A program made the position numbers and the translations under genes. This document shows, one piece after another, positions 57,447 through 64,000 of a DNA stretch of 64,000 bases. This DNA comes from Stramonita haemastoma (lineage: Eukaryota > Mollusca > Gastropoda > Neogastropoda > Muricidae): positions 11,472,783-11,536,782 of the forward strand of contig CM060320.1 of NCBI GenBank assembly GCA_030674155.1, given 5' to 3'. The notes under the pieces were generated by a model. The model was not told the origin of the DNA. It was given only the letters and a program-made list of their open reading frames with translations, and searched no databases. Numbering within the stretch: position 1 is the stretch's first letter; every line of letters begins with the position of its first letter.

Positions 57447-59078
57447 TGTGTTGTGCAGTGTGCAGTTTTCTGTGGGATCTGTAGTGTTGATATAGAAACC
57501 CTGCTGTTGTGCAGTGTGCAGTTTCTGTGGATCTGTAGTTTGATTGAACCTGTGTTGTGCAGTGTGAGTTTCTGTGGATCTGTAGTGTTGATATAGAAAC
57601 CCTGCTGTTGTGCAGTGTGCAGTTTTTTGTGGGATCTGTAGTGTTGATATAGAAACCCTGCTGTTGTGCATGTGCAGTTTTTCTGTGGGATCTGTAGTGT
57701 TGATATAGAAACCCTGCTGTTGTGCATGTGCAGTTTTTTGTGGGATCTGTAGTGTTGATATAGAAACCCTGCTGTTGTGCAGTGTGCAGTTTTTTTGTGG
57801 ATCTGTAGTGTTGATATAGAAACCCTGCTGTTGTGCAGTGTGCAGTTTTTTTGTGGGATCTGTAGTGTTGATATAGAAACCCTGCTGTTGTGCAGTGTGC
57901 AGTGTTTTTTGTGGGATCTGTAGTATTGATATAGAAACCCTGCTGTTGTGCAGTGTGATAGTTTTCTGTGGGATCTGTATGTTTGATATAGAAACCCTGC
58001 TGTTGTGCAGTGTGAGTTTTTTGTGGGATCTGTAATGTTGATATAGAAACCCTGCTGTTGTGCAGTGTGCAGTTTTTTGTGGGATCTGTAGTAGTGATAT
58101 AGAAACCCTGCTGTTGTGCAGTGTGCAGTTTTCTGTGGGATCTGTAGTGTTGATATAGAAACCCTGCTGTTGTGCAGTGTGCAGTTTTCTGTGGGATCTG
58201 TAGTGTTGATATAGAAACCCTGCTGTTGTGCAGTGTGCAGTTTTTTGTGGGATCTGTAGTGTTGATATAGAAACCCTGCTGTTGTGCATGTGCAGTTTTT
58301 GTGGGATCTGTAGTGTTGATATAGAAACCCTGCTGTTGTGCATGTGCAGTTTTCTGTGGGATCTGTAGTGTTGATATAGAAACCCTGCTGTTGTGCAGTG
58401 TGCAGTTTTTTGTGGGATCTGTAGTGTTGATATAGAAACCCTGCTGTTGTGCAGTGTGCAGTTTTTTTGTGGGATCTGTAGTGTTGATATAGAAACCCTG
58501 CTGTTGTGCAGTGTGCAGTGTGCAGTTTTCTGTGGGATCTGTAGTATTGATATAGAAACCCTGCTGTTGTGCAGTGTGAAGTTTTCTGTGGGATCTGTAA
58601 TGTTGATATAGAAACCCTGCTGTTGTGCAGTGTGCAGTTTTTTTGTGGGATCTGTAGTAGTGATATAGAAACCCTGCTGTTGTGCAGTGTGCAGTTTTCT
58701 GTGGGATCTGTAGTAGTGATATAGAAACCCTGCTGTTGTGCAGTGTGCAGTTTTCTGTGGGATCTGTAGTATTGATATAGAAACCCTGCTGCTGTGCAGT
58801 GTGGAGTTTTTTGTGGGATCTGTAGTAGTGATATAGAAACCCTGCTGTTGTGCAGTGTGGAGTTTTTTTGTGGGATCTGTAGTAGTGATATAGAAACCCT
58901 GCTGTTGTGCTGCTGTTGCAGTGTGGAGTTTTTTGTGGGATCTGTAGTAGTGATATAGAAACCCTGCTGTTGTGCAGTGTGCAGTTTTTTGTGGGATCTG
59001 TAGTAGTGATATAGAAACCCTGCTGATGTGCAGTGTGCAGTTTTCTGTGGGGTCTGTAGAATTAATATAGAAACCCTG
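57447..59078 (+). repeat. Satellite array, 57-bp unit, about 28 copies
   Basis: Unit 'gtgggatctgtagtgttgata', 'tagaaaccctgctgttgtgc', 'agtgtgcagtttttt'. Variation is mainly in the T run (3-7 T) and in 'agtgttgat' versus 'agtagtgat', the latter enriched near the right end (58660-59030). The usual unit is 19 codons, so the minus strand is open for 300 codons at 57441-58343; I regard that as an artefact. Confidence 0.97.
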
Positions 59079-59084
59079 CTGGCG

Positions 59085-59525
59085 CTGAACTAACGGTAGC
59101 AGTACTCAGTGCTACTGGTAGATTAAGATCAGCCAGTGTTGTTTTGAAGCAGGATGGGGTCAGACAACCCTTGATATTGATATGTGTAAAACTGAACTAA
59201 GTGTGTAAAGCTGTAAATCACTGGAAAGCTTTTAAATGAGGGAAATTTTATAGCAGCATGTAGTGTTTATGATAATGTAAAATATAAATAAATTTTAATG
59301 ATTGTGCATGCACAACCAATCATGTTGCGACATCAGAACCCCAGATTGATTTGAACACAATATGCAATGTTGTTGCAGTTTTAAAAAATTGTGGTGAATC
59401 AGTAAATACTATCTCTTGACATTAGAAAAAATAAGGAGCTTGTGTAGCTTTATCTGTCGTCTAAGTCCAGCAAAAATGATCCCCGTTGCAATCATCATGG
59501 TGATGAACACTCATTTTGTGCAAAG
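59085..59525 (-). repeat. Unclassified dispersed repeat, partner of 23309-23762
   Basis: Reverse-complement match to 23309-23762 over about 440 bp, starting within 10 bp of the end of the 57-bp satellite ('cgctgaactaacggtagcagtactcagtg'). Confidence 0.88.
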
Positions 59526-60115
59526 TGGTGGCATTCTATGATAAAAATATAACCATCCCTTGATTTAGTGTGATGCAAAGTACTCGGCAGCATATCGAAA
59601 TGACTGAACAACAGCTATTTCGAAGCCTTGTTGCCTCAAAATAAAGTAAAACAATGTATGACGTTGAAATTGCTGAGTAGCCAAGAAGTGCATCCAGCAA
59701 AACTTAGCACAGCTCGATTCGGTCTGATCTCAATAAATTTAATAAGTTTTTCAAAAATATTTTACAAGCTTACCTCTTTGTCGTTGTTTAATTCAATCAG
59801 ATCCAGCCATTAAAACTCGCCCTTGCCGTCAATATTGTCAAAAAACTTGCAAAACACGGCAAGTAGTTCTGGTGCAAACGTTTGGCCGCCAATTTTCTTT
59901 TAGACAATTGCGACTGGTCCGGAAAAAAATTACCCCCTAATCAAAATCTTTGTTACTTGTGACTGTTGAACGACGTTTCATTGGGGGACTTTGAAAGCGA
60001 AAATGAGCCTTCAATTACAACCACCTATGTCATCCCAGAATATTCTGAGAGCCGCCATACAGGCTAGACCCTGCATTTCTGGAATATTCCAGGAACCGCC
60101 CAACTGGGGATAATA
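59526..60115. other. No recognised feature
   Basis: About 590 bp of unassigned sequence. A short palindromic 'ttctggaatattccagg' lies near 60078. No exon supported. Confidence 0.5.
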
Positions 60116-60117
60116 AT

Positions 60118-60691
60118 AATGATAATAATAATATGATAATAATAGTAGTAGTAGTAGGCACCCATCAGTCTCAGAAGACTATGGAGTTGTGCTCTAATCT
60201 TCAAGCGCAAAACCTGGGTAAGTAAGTATGGAGGGCAAGCTGTTACCCATGCAGCAGACCCCCTCTCTCCATGCCACTGGAATGGTCCATTAGAAAGGCA
60301 GTTGCTGATATGAATGGTTCCAGTAATGTCGCATGAGCCATCAAAACGTTGCCATACACAGCCCCGAACCATCCTGGGGTCTCCAACTCCCTGATTTTTT
60401 CTCAGGGATAGTGTCTAAACACAACACGTGTGTGCATGCTTGTTTTTTTTTTATATATATAATTTTGTCATCCAGTCCTACTGGCACACGATGGCCTACT
60501 CTTCCGAAAGGCGGAACAGGGTTTTAACATGTGTGCAAGATGTTCTGCATGTGTTCGCACACAGGGCCTCGGTTTCGAGTCTCATCCAAATGACTTTGAT
60601 ATTCCGTTTGATTTTTTTTGTCAAACTGGGAAGAAAGGGTGAGGCTGGGAATCGAACCGGAACCTCATGGTTTACTTTTTGGCAGGCGAAT
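60118..60691 (-). mobile_element. SINE family C, full length with AAT/TAC tail
   Basis: Minus-strand order: head remnant ('cctgccaaaaagtaaaccatgagg', B box 'ggttcgattccc'), central block ('ggatgagactcgaaaccgaggccc' to 'gccagtaggactggatgacaa'), 'gcatgcacacacgtgttgtg', a long 3' section ending 'gactgatgggtgcctac', then TAC and ATT repeats. The A box is partly lost. Confidence 0.9.
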
Positions 60692-60826
60692 ACTAATATA
60701 TGGAATACATGGAATTTTTATAACACTATATCTTGTTTAAAAAAAGACAAACCCCAAAATGTTTGGATTCAGCCTATACACTTGCAACTAATCACAAAGA
60801 GTTTTAACAAATTCAAATTTACAGCA

Positions 60827-60827
60827 T

Positions 60828-60902
<75 letters not shown>
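60827..60902 (+). repeat. AC microsatellite
   Basis: About 75 bp of pure (CA)n. Confidence 0.97.
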
Positions 60903-60905
<3 letters not shown>

Positions 60906-61199
60906 GAAGACAATACACTCTGGCGGGGGGATAGGGGTTTCAGCTGTTGAAGGCAGGGACAGAGGATCAGAGGAAAACAGAATGGAAAATCTAAGGTTGG
61001 AAATTAGCACATCCTGGTTTGAAAAGTGTCATCAGTAGGTTTGGGGTGATGGGAGAGGGGAGGGTTATTCCAGATTAATGGACCAGAAATAGAGAAAGAG
61101 TGACGGTGAGTTGTTTGAATTGGGTGTTTGTAAACAGATAAAGAGTGACCGGGTGGGGGGAGGGGTTGGGGTGGGGGGGGGGGGGGTGTTTGTGTGTGT

Positions 61200-61925
61200 G
61201 AGCGTGTCTGTGTGTGTAGTGATGGTGGTGGTGTACATGTGTGTGGTAACGGTGGTGGTGGTGGTGGTGTGTGTTTGTTGCATTGTTGTGTAGGTGCTGT
61301 ATTGACATGGTGTACATGTGTGTGGTAATGGTGGTGGTGGTGGTGGTGTGTGTTTGTTGCATTGTTGTGTAGGTGCTGTATTGACATGGTGTACATGTGT
61401 GTGGTAACGATTGTGGTGGTGGTGGTGGTGGTGGTGTGTGTGTGTTGCATTGTTGTGTAGGTGCTGTATTGACATGGTGTACATGTGTGTGGTAACGATT
61501 GTGGTGGTGGTGGTGGTGGTGTGTGTTTGTTGCATTGTTGTGTGGTGCTGTATTGACATGGTGTACATGTGTGTGGTAACGATTGTGGTGGTGGTGGTGG
61601 TGGTGGTGTGTGTTTGTTGCATTGTTGTGTAGGTGCTGTATTGACATGGTGTACATGTGTGTGGTAACGATGGTGGTGGTGGTGGTGTGTGTTTGTTGCA
61701 TAGTTGTGTAGGTGCTGTATTGACATGGTGTACATTGTGTGTGTGGGGTAGAGCTGGTGGTGGTGGTGTAGTGTGTGGTACGTGTGGTGTGGGATTTGTT
61801 GCATTGTTGTGTAGGTGCTGTATTGACATGGTGTACATGTGTGTGGTAACGACGGTGGTGGTGGTGGTGGTGGTGGTGGTGTATGTGTGTTGCATTGTTG
61901 TGTGGTGCTGTATTGACATGGGGAT
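61200..61925 (+). repeat. GTG-rich minisatellite, about 82-100-bp unit, eight copies
   Basis: Each unit has 'gttgcattgttgtgtaggtgc', 'tgtattgacatggtgtacatg', 'tgtgtggtaacg' and a (GGT)n tract of variable length. The minus frames of 208-284 codons (T/H-rich) are products of the repeat. Confidence 0.96.
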
Positions 61926-62029
61926 TTCTGGGTTAGAGGGCTGTTGTTCCAGTATGGGATCCTATCAGGGTTCAGTGTTCTGTGTGTGTGAGTGTGGGGG
62001 GGTTATTTTATTTATTCTTTTATTTTATT

Positions 62030-62325
62030 TATTCTTGTATATCAAGGATAATGGAATAAGCACTCATGTGCTTTTTTACATCCAGTCCCTGTGTGTATGC
62101 AGTTTTTGTCAATCTTGTCATCTGTTTCCACTGGCACACAATGGCCTACTCTTACAAAAAGCGGAACAGGATTTAACGTGTGGGCAAGATGTTCTGCGTG
62201 AGTTCGCACACGGGGCCTTGGTTTATACTTATAGTCTCATCCGAAGGACTTGTGGGGAGAGTGGAGTCAGCACTGATGTCAACTCCAGGGGAAAAGTCCC
62301 CTTGAACAGGAATCGAGCCCAGGCA
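62030..62325 (-). mobile_element. SINE family A, nearly full length
   Basis: 'attcttgtatatcaaggataatgga' to 'gtcagcactgatgtcaactccagggg', then 'aggaatcgagcccagg' (B box). The A box is lost. Confidence 0.92.
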
Positions 62326-62448
62326 CACGTATTATGATACAGTTGTTACATAACAACATGTTGATTTTGGTGTGTTGCAAAGGTGGTGTTCCAGGAAAAG
62401 ACTGAGAACACTGGCTGATAGTGTTATCTGATTCAGTTAAGTACTGTA

Positions 62449-62451
<3 letters not shown>

Positions 62452-62544
<93 letters not shown>
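62452..62544 (+). repeat. GT microsatellite
   Basis: About 93 bp of pure (GT)n, located between two SINE fragments. Confidence 0.97.
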
Positions 62545-62546
<2 letters not shown>

Positions 62547-62683
62547 CTAGTCTCATCCAAAAGACTGACATTTAGTTTGATTTTTTGTTAAACTAGGAAG
62601 AAAAGGCAGTGCTGGGAATTGAACCCAGAATCTCACGTTTTATGTGATGGCAGGCGTCTTAACCATCCTGCCATCTTCCTTTT
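62545..62683 (-). mobile_element. SINE family C, head and adjoining part
   Basis: 'gtctcatccaaaagactgacatttag', 'aaactaggaagaaaaggcagtgctgggaattgaaccc' (B box) and 'ggcaggcgtcttaaccatcctgccatc' (A box). It preserves the head well. Confidence 0.85.
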
Positions 62684-62937
62684 CGTGTAGTGTGTGTTTT
62701 CATCTCTGTGTAAGTTTTTGTATGTGTGTTTATGTCTTTGTTTTTGTCCTGTCGTCATTGTGCTTAAAATGCAAGTGCTGTGTGTGATCAACCTTTCATT
62801 TCATTTCGTGTCTTGCTGCAGTCACTTTTATTTGACGTGTGTGTGTGTGTGTGTGGAGGGGACGGGAAGGGGGGAGGGGGGTGCAGTTGTGAGCAGTACT
62901 GTTGTTTACAAATAATGTTTACTGTTTGTGTTGACAG

Positions 62938-63026
62938 GTGTGGGGGTGGACAGGATGGTGCTGGTGCTTGCAGCCTGCCCACAATGTGTCAGGTCAGTTT
63001 TCTGTTTGTCTGTGCCTGTTGGGTTT

Positions 63027-63069
<43 letters not shown>

Positions 63070-63983
63070 GAAAGTTTCCAGAGATTGTTTCTAACCAATG
63101 TTTGTTTTTTCTTTGTTTCAGGCGTGGGGAGGATGACGGTGTACAGAAACTACAGATAATTTTTTATGTAAGTATTTTTGTGTGTGTTGGTTGTGGGGGA
63201 GGGGGGGCTAGGGAGGGGGGGGGTTGTATACAGTGTTTCAGAGACTGTTTGTATGTTTCAGGCTGGGGTGTGTGTGCCGCTGTACAGAAACTGCTAAGAT
63301 GCCAAGAATTTTTTTATGTAAGTATTCTTTCTGTGTGTATGTCTTTGGGTTTGTTGTTTTTTTGGGGTTGGGTTTTTTTGTTTTTTTTTGGGGGGGGTGA
63401 TTTTGTAGACAGTGTTACAGACTGTTAGTATGTTTCAGGCATGTGGTGGTGGCGGGTGGCGGTGGGGCACTGGAATTATTTTCATGTGAGTATTCTTCCT
63501 GTGTGTGCTGAGGGGAAGGGGGGGGGGTTATTGTGGACAATGTAACAAAGACTGTTTCTCTGTTTTAGGCCTGAGGTGGTGTGGTGATGTGGGGGTGGTG
63601 CATGGACACTGCCGAGAATTTTTTTTATGTAAGTATTCTCTCAAAGTCAAAGTCAAAAGTTTATTTTCAGATGGCACATTTAGTAAGCATCAATTTGCTT
63701 TTTTTCATCAAGACATCTATCTAAAAAAAATTTTTTTTTTAAAAGCAGAGAAAAACATTTCACCAACATTAATTAACCAACATGATTTCAACAGCCTAAA
63801 AAATACAATATGTGTGTTGGGGGGGGGGGGGGGGGGGGGGCCGGGCAATATAAAAAATTTTCGTTTGTGTTACAGGTCTGAAGGTGGTGGTGTTCATTCC
63901 CTCGGTACTTGGCCTCTTTCTCCATGCAGGCAGGGACCTGAAAGGAGCGGTTGTCTTTGATGGGGCAGGGGCGTTGTGATGGC
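62938..63983 (+). repeat. Degenerate tandem array of exon-like units
   Basis: Six pieces begin after an acceptor-like sequence: 'gtgttgacag' (62937), 'tttgtttcag' (63121), 'tatgtttcag' (63261), 'tatgtttcag' (63438), 'ctgttttag' (63568) and 'tgtgttacag' (63875). Most end at a donor-like 'GTAAGTAT' or 'GTGAGTAT' (63168, 63318, 63486, 63629), with weaker sites at 62993 and 63984. Pieces are 46-60 bp (the last about 108 bp), GGTG-rich, and share 'gtacagaaact' and 'gaattttttat'. Spacers hold G runs. The pieces do not keep one reading frame. Confidence 0.55.
63650..63740 (-). mobile_element. Family F 3' tail
   Basis: 'gtcaaaagtttattttcagatggcac..agtaagcatcaatttgctttttttcatcaagacatc', matching 36476-36575, with a CAAAGT-type tail at its left edge. 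Confidence 0.65.
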
Positions 63984-64000
63984 AGGTGTGCTGTGTGCTG

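Noticed and set aside
57441..58343. 300-codon minus-strand frame with repeated RVSISTLQIPQK-like peptide
   Set aside because: It follows entirely from a 57-bp satellite unit that is a multiple of three. Neighbouring units break the frame through T-run changes, and no start context or domain is present.
57447..59078. CRISPR-like regular repeats
   Set aside because: Units are contiguous with no unique spacers, and the context is eukaryotic.
61004..61919. Minus-strand frames of 208-284 codons rich in T, H and P
   Set aside because: They are translations of the GTG-rich minisatellite, open in several frames at once.

Overview
This window looks like non-genic, repeat-saturated nuclear DNA from a marine invertebrate. 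A mollusc, probably a gastropod, is my best guess. That guess rests on the SINE and LINE styles and the very high density of GT, GA, GACA and ACT microsatellites; it is inference, because no host marker gene is visible. I found no complete host protein-coding gene, no true tRNA or rRNA gene, and no prokaryotic or CRISPR features. Two 100-N gaps (6224-6323 and 37935-38034) show it is a scaffold. Nearly all long open frames are microsatellite artefacts. The real coding sequence belongs to retrotransposons.

Layout. 1-9.3 kb: simple repeats (GA, ACT, GT, C runs), a decayed SINE and SINE body fragments. 9.36-14.31 kb: a full-length Ty3/gypsy LTR retrotransposon on the minus strand, with 5-bp target duplication, primer-binding site and polypurine tract; its gag-pol frame is broken by small indels. 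14.8-20.1 kb: a dense nest of SINEs from three tRNA-headed families (called A, B and C here), one nested in another. 20.9-21.3 kb: a 424-bp candidate MITE with terminal inverted repeats. 21.9-23.1 kb: a single plus-strand copy of a repeat (family D) carrying a SINE with a perfect 14-bp target duplication. 26.4-35.1 kb: a tandem array of about five copies of a family D-related unit of about 1.4-2.2 kb on the opposite strand, with a LINE 3' end inserted in the GA tract of one copy. 35.2-36.1 kb: a candidate isolated membrane-protein exon and two minisatellites. 36.8-37.1 kb: a SINE fragment with a 5S-rRNA-like head. 39.5-42.0 kb: a 5'-truncated non-LTR retrotransposon with a long intact endonuclease/reverse-transcriptase frame. 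43.1-45.36 kb: a second non-LTR element with a 5' inversion of the twin-priming type, between ATGT microsatellites. 45.5-54.2 kb: microsatellites and SINE copies. 52.9-59.1 kb: minisatellites with 32-, 87-, 57/58- and 57-bp units. 59.1-59.5 kb: an inverted copy of a repeat also present at 23.3-23.8 kb. 60.1-62.7 kb: SINEs and a GTG-rich minisatellite. 62.9-64.0 kb: a degenerate tandem array whose units look like short exons between splice-site-like sequences.

How the parts relate. Autonomous non-LTR elements probably supplied the machinery that moved the SINEs. SINE families A and C have different heads and tails but share a central block of about 120 bp, as in a SINE superfamily with a conserved central domain. 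Paralogous copies inside the window act as empty sites and confirm two insertions directly. Family labels A-F are mine and are not database names.
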